Source: Spirosoma aerolatum (lineage in GTDB: Bacteria; Bacteroidota; Bacteroidia; Cytophagales; Spirosomataceae). From it: a stretch of DNA of 64,000 nucleotides. How positions within the stretch are numbered: the stretch's first letter is position 1; each line of letters starts with the position of its first letter. The position numbers and the translations under genes were made by a program. The DNA is taken from contig NZ_CP020104.1 of NCBI RefSeq assembly GCF_002056795.1, positions 2,491,001 to 2,555,000 of the forward strand, written 5' to 3'. This document shows positions 32,007 through 41,444 of the stretch, piece after piece. The notes under the pieces are model-generated. The model worked only from the letters and a program-made list of their open reading frames with translations, searched no databases and was not told the DNA's origin.

Positions 32007-32680
32007 TGCAAGTTCATGTAGTGGACATAAGCAGTTGGACGGCAAGCTTTCGGTATCCTAATCTTATTAGTGGTGTTCAACCAACGCTGGAAGTACCGCC
32101 AGTTAGTACCGTATTGGGGTTGATTAATGCAGCCGCTGGACAGTATCTGAACCACCAGAAGCTTGAACTGGGCTATTATTTTCAGTTTGAGGCAAAAGCG
32201 TCTGATCTGGAAACGATCTACCAAATTGATAGTAGTAACGGCAGAGCTACAAACAATGCCAAGTCAAATATTATTCGGCGCGAGTTTTTGTATAACGCAC
32301 GTTTGAAAATTTATCTGACAGACAAAACACTGGCTGATTTTTTCCGGCAACCGTATTATTCCTTAGTACTCGGGCGAATGAACGATTTAGCAACCGTCGA
32401 CAGTGTGGCGACTATGGATTTGCCTGAAGTTGCGTATTCATCACGTATCGCTGGTCAGGTGGTGCCATTTAAGGAAAACCATTTAGCTGGCCAAATCCAG
32501 GCACTGCCCAAATACTTTACAGATACGTTTCCTCGGCAAAACGTGGGGACAGAGCCGTATTCAATCATTAGCTACCTCACACCAGTAAAGGGTAATCTTC
32601 CTGCTATTCATGATGAACAGGTGGGGAAACAAGGGATTGACATCTATATACATCAATTAGATTTCTCGGAATATGACTAA
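32006..32680 (+). CDS. cas5: Type I-B Cascade subunit Cas5
   Basis: 224 residues. The N-terminal RAMP segment (WTASFRYPNLISGVQPTLEVPPVSTVLGLINAAAG) contains the usual Cas5 start in which the aromatic/proline stretch is followed by a helix; INAA is close to that of other Cas5t proteins. Cas5 binds the 5' handle of the crRNA, bridging Cas8 and Cas7. It overlaps cas7 by one base and cas3 by eight bases, which fits co-translation of the effector genes. Confidence 0.9.
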   Translation: MQVHVVDISSWTASFRYPNLISGVQPTLEVPPVSTVLGLINAAAGQYLNHQKLELGYYFQFEAKASDLETIYQIDSSNGRATNNAKSNIIRREFLYNARLKIYLTDKTLADFFRQPYYSLVLGRMNDLATVDSVATMDLPEVAYSSRIAGQVVPFKENHLAGQIQALPKYFTDTFPRQNVGTEPYSIISYLTPVKGNLPAIHDEQVGKQGIDIYIHQLDFSEYD

Positions 32681-35003
32681 GCCTTATGATGAAATTCTAG
32701 CTAAGTCAGAACCCAAACTCACCTTACAGGAGCATATCGATGATTGCCTGCTGATTTGGGAAATATTACAAACGAATTTTCCACAAATCAGCAGGTTACG
32801 ACTCTCGTATGATTTTTGGCGAGTGCTGCGTTTGGCTATTGTTTGCCACGACCTCGGAAAAGGTCATGTTGACTTTCAGAAAGTGCTACGTGGTGAATCT
32901 AATCAATGGCGTAAACAACGACATGAATTATTTTCCTTGCCATTTATTGAAGGACTTGACGAAGACAAACGCATTAAAGAGCTAATCCGATTGGTCGTTG
33001 CTGGGCATCATAAAGATTATGAACAACTTTGGCTGCGCTATATCTGTGATTTCTACCAGTCTGACGGGGGTGCTTTTGGATTACCAGGCGCTGACGGGCG
33101 TCTTGAATATGAAGATGAATTTCGTAGAAATGTACGCGACAAACTACTGATTAAGCTAGCTGATAATGAGTATGGAGTCAAGCTTGGCAAGTTCTCGATT
33201 CAGCACCCAGAACAGGTAATTTTGTCTTATCAAGGGCAAGTCAGTAAAATGAATACGACCAATCCGGGGTATTTTGATTTACTAATGTTGTTTGGTGGCC
33301 TAAAGCATTGTGACCATTTGGGCTCTGCCCGAGTTCGTGAACTTTTACATATTTCGGATGAGCAGTTTTGGTTTTTAGATCAGAAACGCATTGATCTACA
33401 GGTTAATGGCCGTGATTTTTATGATCATCAACTGGCTTGTGGTAACGTTTTAGGCAACCTTATTCTAACGTCACCTACAGGTTCTGGAAAAACAGAAAGT
33501 GCTATTATCTGGCTGCGTGAGCAGATGAAGCATTTTGGACAAGGACGGGTTTTCTATATCCTACCGTTTACTGCGTCCATAAATGCAATGTACGAGCGAT
33601 TGGGTAAGGAAATGGGGCAACCTTACGTCGGGATGTTACATGGTAAGCTGAGCGATTACTTGTATGACTATTTCGATGATTTTCAATATTCACTCAGCCA
33701 TAAAAAAGAGAAAATTGACGAACTGAGAGATAAGTTCAAGACGCTGGTTACGCCCGTAAAAGTGGTGACGCCGTTTCAGCTTCTAAAACACCTATTCGGT
33801 CTAAAAGGCTTTGAGCAGGGTTTATTTGAGATGGTGGGTAGCTATTTCATTTTTGATGAAATTCACGCTTACAGTCCTGATGTCTTTGCTCAGATTAAGG
33901 TGCTGCTTCAATACGCTGTGAACTGTTTGCATGTCAAGGTAATGATTATGACTGCAACCATGCCGACGTTTCTGAAAAAAGAATTGGAAGATGCTATTGG
34001 TAAGTTTACAGAGGTAAAGGCATCACCTAAATTGTATAGCCAATTCGTTCGTCATCGACTCCAATTACAGAACGGATTATTAACAAATAGCCTTGATCTG
34101 ATTCGACAGACTTTGGCTGAAGGTAAAAAGGTGCTAGTCGTTTGTAACACCGTCAAAAATGCGCAGATGGTGTTCAATGAGCTAAATGAGCGAGTTGAAA
34201 ACGCCGTATTTCTCCATAGCGCATTTAATGGAAGAGATAGGAATAGTTACGAATTAGAGTTAAAGCGTGGAGAAGAAAATGGATCAATCAAATTGTTGGT
34301 TGGTACGCAGGCCATTGAAGTAAGTTTAGACATTGATTATGATGTCATTTTCACCGAGCCCGCACCAATTGATGCACTGATACAGCGATTTGGTCGAGTA
34401 AATCGTAAGCGAGAAAAGGGGGTAAGTCCAGTAGTAGTTTTTCGGGAGTCCAACCCAACAGATCAGTACATTTATCCTGCTGAAACTATAACCTTAACGA
34501 TCAAAGCCTTTGAGGAAATTAATGTGGAGAATGATGGCATAATCGACGAAGCGAAACTACAGTATTACATTGACTATGTTTATTCAGACTGGCAGCCTAA
34601 GCAGAAAGAACAGTTTGACTTGATCTACAACAGTTTGTTTGTTTCAGCAGAACGACTTGTTCCTATGTACCGCTCAAAGCTTGGAGAGGAGGATTTCTAC
34701 AAGCAATTTGACGGAATCAAAGTATTGCCGGTTGTTCTTCAAGAAGCGTACATAGAGCGGTTAAGCCAATTCGATTTTATTGGTGCAGAAAGCCTTAAGG
34801 TGCAAATTCGTAAAAATAAGTTTGCTCAATTAATGCGAGAGAACGATCAAAATCTTCAAGCAAAGTCGTATAGTATAGAAAAGAAAGATGGGTCACTTCT
34901 CGAAATTAAGTATTTCATTCTAACCAAGAAATATGACTCAGAACTTGGGTTACTATATGACCAGCAGGAGGAATGGATAGATACATCGGGTTTCGATTTT
35001 TGA
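32673..35003 (+). CDS. cas3: CRISPR nuclease-helicase Cas3 (HD plus helicase)
   Basis: 776 residues with both domains complete. The HD nuclease (about 1-235) carries H21, H59-D60 in VCHDLGKGH, H112/H113 in AGHHKDY and D214 in KHCDHLG. The helicase follows: Walker A TSPTGSGKTES (267-274), Walker B DEIH (395-398), TATMP near 427-431 and motif VI QRFGRVNR (571-578). Cas3 is recruited by the Cascade complex and degrades the target strand 3' to 5'. There is no sign of truncation. The start overlaps cas5 by eight bases, and cas4 starts three bases after its stop, where base composition changes. Confidence 0.96.
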   Translation: MTKPYDEILAKSEPKLTLQEHIDDCLLIWEILQTNFPQISRLRLSYDFWRVLRLAIVCHDLGKGHVDFQKVLRGESNQWRKQRHELFSLPFIEGLDEDKRIKELIRLVVAGHHKDYEQLWLRYICDFYQSDGGAFGLPGADGRLEYEDEFRRNVRDKLLIKLADNEYGVKLGKFSIQHPEQVILSYQGQVSKMNTTNPGYFDLLMLFGGLKHCDHLGSARVRELLHISDEQFWFLDQKRIDLQVNGRDFYDHQLACGNVLGNLILTSPTGSGKTESAIIWLREQMKHFGQGRVFYILPFTASINAMYERLGKEMGQPYVGMLHGKLSDYLYDYFDDFQYSLSHKKEKIDELRDKFKTLVTPVKVVTPFQLLKHLFGLKGFEQGLFEMVGSYFIFDEIHAYSPDVFAQIKVLLQYAVNCLHVKVMIMTATMPTFLKKELEDAIGKFTEVKASPKLYSQFVRHRLQLQNGLLTNSLDLIRQTLAEGKKVLVVCNTVKNAQMVFNELNERVENAVFLHSAFNGRDRNSYELELKRGEENGSIKLLVGTQAIEVSLDIDYDVIFTEPAPIDALIQRFGRVNRKREKGVSPVVVFRESNPTDQYIYPAETITLTIKAFEEINVENDGIIDEAKLQYYIDYVYSDWQPKQKEQFDLIYNSLFVSAERLVPMYRSKLGEEDFYKQFDGIKVLPVVLQEAYIERLSQFDFIGAESLKVQIRKNKFAQLMRENDQNLQAKSYSIEKKDGSLLEIKYFILTKKYDSELGLLYDQQEEWIDTSGFDF

Positions 35004-35006
35004 CTC

Positions 35007-35519
35007 ATGACTATCACCGGCACGTATATTAAATACTATAAAGTCTGTCACCGGAAGTTATGGTTGTTTCATCACAAGATTGAGATGGAGCATACCTCGG
35101 AACTGGTGGCCGAAGGGTCGTTTATCGGTGGGAAGTCATACCCGCAACGCGCTGAGCGATACCGCGAAATTCTGCTGGATGGTTCCCGAATTGATTTCTA
35201 CGACCCAGTGGATAAAGTCGTGCATGAGATCAAAAAGTCGGACAAGCTCGAGCATTCGCATGTGGCGCAGGTGCAGTTCTATTTGTATCTGCTCCGGCGA
35301 AATGGCGTGCAAGGGGCCACCGGCCTGATCGAGTATCCGAAACTACGTCAGACACAGCCCGTCCGGCTGGACGACGAAGACGTACCAAGGGTAGAAGCCT
35401 GGGTACAGGACATCGAACGTATAGTGGATTCCGAACAATGCCCGGATCGGATCGCGAAAAGCAAATGCCGGTCGTGTAGTTATTTCGATTTTTGTTATGC
35501 CGAAGAATCGGATGCATGA
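35007..35519 (+). CDS. cas4: Cas4 exonuclease (Fe-S, PD-(D/E)XK)
   Basis: 170 residues, the usual size. It has C14 near the N-terminus and C154, C157, C163 at the C-terminus for the Fe-S cluster, and nuclease residues D63, E74-x-K76 (HEIKKS) and Q90-x-x-x-Y (QVQFYLY). Cas4 trims prespacers and sets PAM and orientation in spacer uptake, working with Cas1-Cas2. The gene begins a GC-richer stretch (cas4, the kinase-like gene and cas1) and is followed after 83 bases by the kinase-like gene. It is complete. Confidence 0.95.
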   Translation: MTITGTYIKYYKVCHRKLWLFHHKIEMEHTSELVAEGSFIGGKSYPQRAERYREILLDGSRIDFYDPVDKVVHEIKKSDKLEHSHVAQVQFYLYLLRRNGVQGATGLIEYPKLRQTQPVRLDDEDVPRVEAWVQDIERIVDSEQCPDRIAKSKCRSCSYFDFCYAEESDA

Positions 35520-35602
35520 GTGGACTTCCGCTTGTAGCGGGTATCTTTCGTTCACGTTTCGCTCTGTTCAGACGGTACAATTTCACTTTCACATGTACAC
35601 TT

Positions 35603-36121
35603 ATGAAATATCCACGTCAATTATCGGCAGGAGCTAACAATGCGGTCATTGCCTTATCCGAAACCGAGGTGGGGAAACTGTTTACAGGCGATACACGATC
35701 GGACATTGGGTCGGAAGCCGAGAAAATGAAATTTGCCAATTCGGTCAATGATCTGGTCGCCAGGTTTGTTCGTCTGGACTATAATGAAGCGTTACAAGCT
35801 GAAATGTTGGTGATGGAGCGGATTCGTCCGATTGACTACAGAGCCTATGAAATTGAGCGCCGAGAATTATGGTACGACGTATTTGCTGATGAACTGGCTC
35901 AACTGCATCAGGCAGGCTTTGTGCATCGGGATTTGAAGCGTCCGTCTGACCTTGATGGTTTGGCATTCGATAATATCCTGCTCACCGAACAGGGCTTACG
36001 GCTGATCGATGTTGGGATTTCAGCTTTACGGACACAGGTGGGCGACCGTATTTTTGAAAAATACCTCGAAATCGAGCGGGAGGAACTGGCTACGTTTCGC
36101 GATTATTTTTTGAATCGATGA
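35603..36121 (+). CDS. Minimal protein-kinase-like protein within the cas adaptation genes
   Basis: 172 residues starting at ATG 35603 (an open frame extends upstream into cas4 but gives no sensible protein). The kinase active-site elements are visible: VHRDLK with H108, D110, K112, an asparagine N124 in FDNILL, and D136 in LIDVG at the place of the DFG aspartate; K25 in GKLF and E38/E40 could be the N-lobe lysine and glutamate. The D110-N124 spacing is about nine residues longer than in ordinary kinases because of a PSDLDGLA insertion, and the N-lobe is short. The fold is nearest to RIO/ABC1-like or small bacterial kinases. It lies between cas4 and cas1 (17 bases before cas1) on the same strand, so it should be co-transcribed with the spacer-uptake genes. 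Whether it is active, and on what, is unknown. Confidence 0.75.
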   Translation: MKYPRQLSAGANNAVIALSETEVGKLFTGDTRSDIGSEAEKMKFANSVNDLVARFVRLDYNEALQAEMLVMERIRPIDYRAYEIERRELWYDVFADELAQLHQAGFVHRDLKRPSDLDGLAFDNILLTEQGLRLIDVGISALRTQVGDRIFEKYLEIEREELATFRDYFLNR

Positions 36122-36137
36122 TCCCTATAGAAGCGTT

Positions 36138-37163
36138 ATGAAACAGACTAAATACCTGATGAATCCGGGGCGACTGAGCCGACAGGACAACACCCTTAAG
36201 TTTACCCCTGTGGACGAGGAGGGCAACGAAGGCCAGCCCCGATTTTTGCCGGTCGAGCAGGTGTCTGACCTGTATATATTCGGGAGTTTAGATGCCAATT
36301 CGGCTCTGTATAATTTTCTGGGTAAGGAAGGTATTGCCGTCCACTTCTTCGATTACTACGAGCACTATACCGGTTCGTTTATGCCCCGCGAGTACCTGCT
36401 GGCGGGCAAGATGCAGGTAGAGCAAACGAAGCACTATGTATCGACCAAAAAACGCATGGTCATTGCCCAGGCGTTTGTAGAGGGAGCTGCCTGCAACATT
36501 CTGCGGGTATTGAAATACTACGATAATCGGAGCGCCGACCGTCGAAAAGCTAACTGCCTGCCCGAATCCATCGCGACCATCGAGCAGTTATTGGCGTCGG
36601 TGCCCACTGCGCCAGATGTTCCCACGCTGATGGGCATTGAGGGCAATATCCGCCAAACCTACTATAGCTGTTTCGACGCGATTCTGGGTGAGACCTTCTG
36701 TATGGACGGTCGTAGCAAACGGCCTCCGCAGAATGAACTGAATGCCATGATCTCGCTGGGGAATATGCTTTGTTACACGGCCTGTCTGAGCATGATCTAT
36801 CATACACAACTGAACCCGACCATCAGTTTCCTGCATGAGCCGGGGGCGCGTCGATACTCGCTGGCGCTGGACATGGCCGAGATCTTCAAACCGATTCTGG
36901 TCGACCGACTCATTTTTCGGATGGTGAACAAGCGGCAGCTACAACCGTCGGATTTTCGAATGGAAGTGGGCGGCTGTTTGATGAAAGAGGGCGCACGCAA
37001 GCGGTTTTTGCAGGAGTTCGATGCCTCGTTGAAGGAAACCATCAAACATCGATCGCTGGGACGCAGTGTCAGCTACAAACACCTGATCAAACTGGAATGC
37101 TATAAATTACAAAAGCATCTACTCGGCATCGATGCCTACAAACCCTTCAAAGCCTGGTGGTAG
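36138..37163 (+). CDS. cas1: CRISPR integrase Cas1 (type I-B)
   Basis: 341 residues. The metal-binding active site is intact: E168 in MGIEGN, H233 in FLHEPG and E248 in LDMAEIFKP, and the N-terminal beta domain plus helical domain have normal length. Cas1 with Cas2 integrates new spacers at the leader side of the array. The start codon lies 16 bases after the kinase-like stop, and the stop is followed by a hairpin just before cas2. Its base use is like that of cas4 and the kinase gene. Confidence 0.97.
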   Translation: MKQTKYLMNPGRLSRQDNTLKFTPVDEEGNEGQPRFLPVEQVSDLYIFGSLDANSALYNFLGKEGIAVHFFDYYEHYTGSFMPREYLLAGKMQVEQTKHYVSTKKRMVIAQAFVEGAACNILRVLKYYDNRSADRRKANCLPESIATIEQLLASVPTAPDVPTLMGIEGNIRQTYYSCFDAILGETFCMDGRSKRPPQNELNAMISLGNMLCYTACLSMIYHTQLNPTISFLHEPGARRYSLALDMAEIFKPILVDRLIFRMVNKRQLQPSDFRMEVGGCLMKEGARKRFLQEFDASLKETIKHRSLGRSVSYKHLIKLECYKLQKHLLGIDAYKPFKAWW

Positions 37164-37168
37164 CCTTA

Positions 37169-37250
37169 TAAAGAGCGAAAGAGTGAGCGAAAGTGCGAAA
37201 GGCTGACGCGAAAATTTCACTCTTTCGCTCATTCACTCTTTCGCTCTTTA
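37169..37250. repeat. Hairpin-forming repeat between cas1 and cas2 (CGAAAGAGTGA family)
   Basis: The left part 37169-37193 pairs with 37222-37250 (GAGCGAAAGAGTGA against TCACTCTTTCGCTC, with small internal loops). The centre carries GGCTGACGCG. The right arm ends three bases before the cas2 start codon. A related stretch is at 54195-54266, so this is a second intergenic repeat family. Confidence 0.75.
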
Positions 37251-37253
37251 ATT

Positions 37254-37517
37254 ATGTATGTAATTTTAGTTTACGACATGGGGCAGAAGCGCGTTGGGAA
37301 GATGCTCAAGCTCTGTCGGCGTTATTTGAACTGGATTCAGAATTCAGTATTTGAAGGGGAACTGACGGAGGTGCAGTTGAAAGAGCTATTGTATGAGGCA
37401 AGGCGCATTATGAACGAAGAAGAGGACAGTCTGATTCTGTTTAAAAACCGGGACCAGAAGTGGCTCGACAAGCAAATTGTAGGGGTAGAACGGCAATCGA
37501 CAGACGATTTTCTGTAG
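37254..37517 (+). CDS. cas2: CRISPR-associated protein Cas2
   Basis: 87 residues, normal for Cas2. The ferredoxin-like start is MYVILVYDMG with the conserved D8, followed by a basic helix (KMLKLCRRYLNWIQNSVFEG). Cas2 forms the central dimer of the Cas1-Cas2 spacer-integration complex. It is separated from cas1 by 90 bases that form a strong hairpin ending three bases before its ATG, so its translation may depend on hairpin opening. The leader and array follow directly. Confidence 0.95.
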   Translation: MYVILVYDMGQKRVGKMLKLCRRYLNWIQNSVFEGELTEVQLKELLYEARRIMNEEEDSLILFKNRDQKWLDKQIVGVERQSTDDFL

Positions 37518-37733
37518 TGCTTCGTATCGTCGATCCCGCCAAAGCGTTCTTTGACATGCTGGTATTTATAGGCTAAATTGGGGATAATTGGAGCTAATTG
37601 GTTGATTTATAGGTGTCGTCGATCGCGGGCTATTTTCCTACTATTGCTGATAGACGATAATTATCTTCCAATCGAGCGGATAAAAAGTGGTATAGGGCGA
37701 AGGAAAGCCCTTTTTTTAGTCGTAATTTCACGG
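37518..37733 (+). promoter_or_regulatory. CRISPR leader region
   Basis: The 216 bases between cas2 and the first repeat are AT-rich and gene-free. AATTGG occurs three times at exactly ten-base spacing (37576, 37586, 37596). A hairpin with a T-run lies at 37694-37717, and the first repeat starts at 37734. The leader role follows from the position at the conserved-repeat end of the array, opposite the degenerate last repeat. Confidence 0.8.
37694..37717 (+). terminator. Terminator-like hairpin in the leader
   Basis: AGGGC and GCCCT form a short stem around an eight-base loop (GAAGGAAA), followed by seven T. It would act as a terminator for cas2 transcripts, but it also lies only 16 bases before the first repeat and so would be read through by any array transcript starting further upstream. 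Confidence 0.55.
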
Positions 37734-40700
37734 CTTCTAATCGTACCTGAGTGGAATTGAAATATGGAGTTTAGGCCCTCCTCGGATTTGATCAGCTCGT
37801 CTTCTAATCGTACCTGAGTGGAATTGAAATGCGGGGTAACGGGTGGTAAGCCCGGCACCTACTGGCTTCTAATCGTACCTGAGTGGAATTGAAATTGATA
37901 TATCGAATTTACTTGAAGCATTTCGGGGTGTACTTCTAATCGTACCTGAGTGGAATTGAAATTTTTTTAGCCCGTTCGGGAATCCGTGGGCCTTTTCTTC
38001 TAATCGTACCTGAGTGGAATTGAAATACTTCAGCAGGGCTATGTGTTCTGGTTCTGGAAAACTTCTAATCGTACCTGAGTGGAATTGAAATCCTGGCTAG
38101 CTGGACCCGCTTCATTTCTAAGGAGACTTCTAATCGTACCTGAGTGGAATTGAAATGTTGTCCCAAAAGTCAGTGACCATCATACGAAGGGCCTTCTAAT
38201 CGTACCTGAGTGGAATTGAAATGGCCTGTAGGCAGACGGATTAGGGGCCTGCTTTTGACTTCTAATCGTACCTGAGTGGAATTGAAATGCAACGGTCAAC
38301 AAAATTGGCGTTCCGTCTTTAGGCTTCTAATCGTACCTGAGTGGAATTGAAATTTGACGTTGATTTTTGTGTAGTATTCGCCTAGCTCGCTTCTAATCGT
38401 ACCTGAGTGGAATTGAAATAGAGTATAAACTGAGGGCCGGGTGCGTTGCGCCATTCTTCTAATCGTACCTGAGTGGAATTGAAATACGAAGTGATGCGAC
38501 TCATACCTGATGCTGTAGACTTCTAATCGTACCTGAGTGGAATTGAAATGTGTGGCACTGACGACAGGGCACAATAATACGTTACTTCTAATCGTACCTG
38601 AGTGGAATTGAAATACGTTGCCAATAAAGTGCTGTTTGTTACGCGGGGCTTCTAATCGTACCTGAGTGGAATTGAAATAAGGAATGGTTTACCGAGTCGA
38701 GCGGTTGGGCGAGGTCTTCTAATCGTACCTGAGTGGAATTGAAATGCGCATTTTTTGGGCAAAGTTTGCCCTGACGCTATTCTTCTAATCGTACCTGAGT
38801 GGAATTGAAATAGGGCAAATGCGAACTATATTTATAAAGGTGTCGGCCTTCTAATCGTACCTGAGTGGAATTGAAATTAGGGTGTAGTATCGACAGGTTC
38901 CTTAATAAGAAGGCTTCTAATCGTACCTGAGTGGAATTGAAATACAAAAAAGAAGAGATAGAGAAGAAGATGCTAGGTCCTTCTAATCGTACCTGAGTGG
39001 AATTGAAATGATAAAGCTACAGAGTGAATCAACCTGGCGTTCTGACTTCTAATCGTACCTGAGTGGAATTGAAATGTCAGGTAGTACTCGTCTCCCTGTG
39101 GGTCGATCTCTCTTCTAATCGTACCTGAGTGGAATTGAAATTAAATGTGTGGTTTAAGCATCGCTCTATCGGATAGACTTCTAATCGTACCTGAGTGGAA
39201 TTGAAATAGGTAAGGCCCGGCAGGGCTTTGGCAACAAACTCGTCTTCTAATCGTACCTGAGTGGAATTGAAATCCAAATCCCTGACGCTGCCGCCTACGT
39301 TGCTAAAGTCTTCTAATCGTACCTGAGTGGAATTGAAATATGGGTGGGGGAAGAAAATATTTGACAAGCCAATGACTTCTAATCGTACCTGAGTGGAATT
39401 GAAATAGGGGTTCGGCTACAAGCCACTGACTTCTGATCACCTTCTAATCGTACCTGAGTGGAATTGAAATGTTCCGGCTGATTGAACAGTACCTCAAAGC
39501 CGAAAACTTCTAATCGTACCTGAGTGGAATTGAAATGGTAAGGGTTGGGTATATATGGGGCAAACAGCCTACCCTTCTAATCGTACCTGAGTGGAATTGA
39601 AATAAAGTTGGTGAGCAGATAAAGTGGGCATTCTATGACTTCTAATCGTACCTGAGTGGAATTGAAATACCGTCGAAAATGTGCGTGTACCCCAGCGAAT
39701 CGGTCTTCTAATCGTACCTGAGTGGAATTGAAATTCTACGTAGAGCGTTATCACCGTGTACCCTTCGCCTTCTAATCGTACCTGAGTGGAATTGAAATGA
39801 TTTAAACGTTGAATGGGACGGACCGGAAGGCGAAGCTTCTAATCGTACCTGAGTGGAATTGAAATATTCCCGGTAAGTTTTCAGACTATGGGGAACCAAC
39901 CTTCTAATCGTACCTGAGTGGAATTGAAATAAGAGGATACATGGGCCTATGCAGCGCGCTTTAACCTTCTAATCGTACCTGAGTGGAATTGAAATGCTGT
40001 TTCTAGAAATCACCGATATACGCGTCGAACGCTTCTAATCGTACCTGAGTGGAATTGAAATGTAGTGCGGTGCCGTGATGTAGGCAAAAAACTCCTCTTC
40101 TAATCGTACCTGAGTGGAATTGAAATTTGGGACAGCGGACGTATACAAACTTGTTTTGCGCCTTCTAATCGTACCTGAGTGGAATTGAAATACTCCCGAT
40201 TGGTCATAGTTTTCTGGGCAGGTTTGCTTCTAATCGTACCTGAGTGGAATTGAAATAAAGCCGATAAGTCCAGTAAACGCGGTTGTTAGGTCCTTCTAAT
40301 CGTACCTGAGTGGAATTGAAATTCTGCATCAGCATTCCCCTCGCCATCAACCGGAATCTTCTAATCGTACCTGAGTGGAATTGAAATTAAAGCAGGCTCT
40401 CAGAACCGGGGTAAGATCAATGCTTCTAATCGTACCTGAGTGGAATTGAAATATTTGAAGTAGAGGAAGGCTTAACTTATGCCGACGACTTCTAATCGTA
40501 CCTGAGTGGAATTGAAATCTTGGTAGCGGGCACCAGATTCAGCAAAAACCGCTGCCTTCTAATCGTACCTGAGTGGAATTGAAATTACAGACCCAAACGG
40601 ACAGCCTGTATGGACTCTATACTTCTAATCGTACCTGAGTGGAATTGAAATTTGGTATGCAGTGTCCGGTTAGGTAATTCAAGTAGCCTTCTAATCGTAC

Positions 40701-41239
40701 CTGAGTGGGATTGAAATAGGGATTTGCCATTTATGATCACCTGACCGGACTCCTTCTAATCGTACCTGAGTGGAATTGAAATAGTGTATTTGTTAAGTCC
40801 ATTACGTTTGTTTCAGGTCTTCTAATCGTACCTGAGTGGAATTGAAATACAGCCGCGAACTATTGGTATCACGATGGTAACGGTCTTCTAATCGTACCTG
40901 AGTGGAATTGAAATTTGGCATAGGGGCCATCGTTGGCCGCAGCGTGTTCGACTTCTAATCGTACCTGAGTGGAATTGAAATTTGATCTGATTGCTATTGT
41001 TAGCTGCCGCCAACAGACTTCTAATCGTACCTGAGTGGAATTGAAATATATGAGCCAGGGTGACCACTATATCGGACTCTCCCCTTCTAATCGTACCTGA
41101 GTGGAATTGAAATCTATCCAATGGCCCAGGGTAGCATTGGCAGTTGTCCTTCTAATCGTACCTGAGTGGAATTGAAATTTACAGCGGGTTTTGCCCGTAT
41201 TGGTCCACTGAGCTAATCGTACCTAAGTGGAATTGACCT
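37734..41239 (+). CRISPR. Type I-B CRISPR array: 53 intact repeats plus a degenerate last repeat
   Basis: The repeat is 30 bp, starting CTTCTAATCGTACCTGAGTG and ending GAATTGAAAT, whose last eight bases (ATTGAAAT) are the typical Cas6 tag. I located 53 units, the first at 37734-37763 and the last intact one at 41149-41178, spaced 64-68 bases, so spacers are about 34-38 bases. One repeat (40688-40717) has a single change (GTGGGATT for GTGGAATT). A final degraded unit at 41210-41239 differs at both ends and in the middle, marking the leader-distal end. All spacers appear to be unique on reading, though I could not compare every pair. Confidence 0.98.
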
Positions 41240-41444
41240 CTGAATCTAGGGGCGGTAGTAGTCGCTTATAGGCCTGATACATTCTGGCTATAAGTTGGCT
41301 GAAGGCAATCAACGATGAGGGCGGATATAGGAATGAGTGGTGGTAGTCAATGAGCTACTACGTTGTAAACTAAGCTTCTATTAAGAAAATACCGTAAAAG
41401 CGGGGAATTGCGTACATTTAAACCAAACACGTATTCTAACGACC

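Noticed and set aside
35492..35602. N-terminal extension of the kinase-like gene into cas4
   Set aside because: The 37 added residues are overlapping cas4 sequence and low-quality arginine/phenylalanine-rich text; ATG 35603 fits better.
39406..39440. A spacer containing CTTCTGATC, resembling the start of the repeat
   Set aside because: Only a nine-base partial likeness with a mismatch. It is not a degraded repeat, since spacing around it is normal.
38296..41121. Open reading frames on the minus strand across the CRISPR array with repeated FNSTQVRLE or FQFHSGTIR segments
   Set aside because: These are translations of the CRISPR repeat itself, not repeat proteins.
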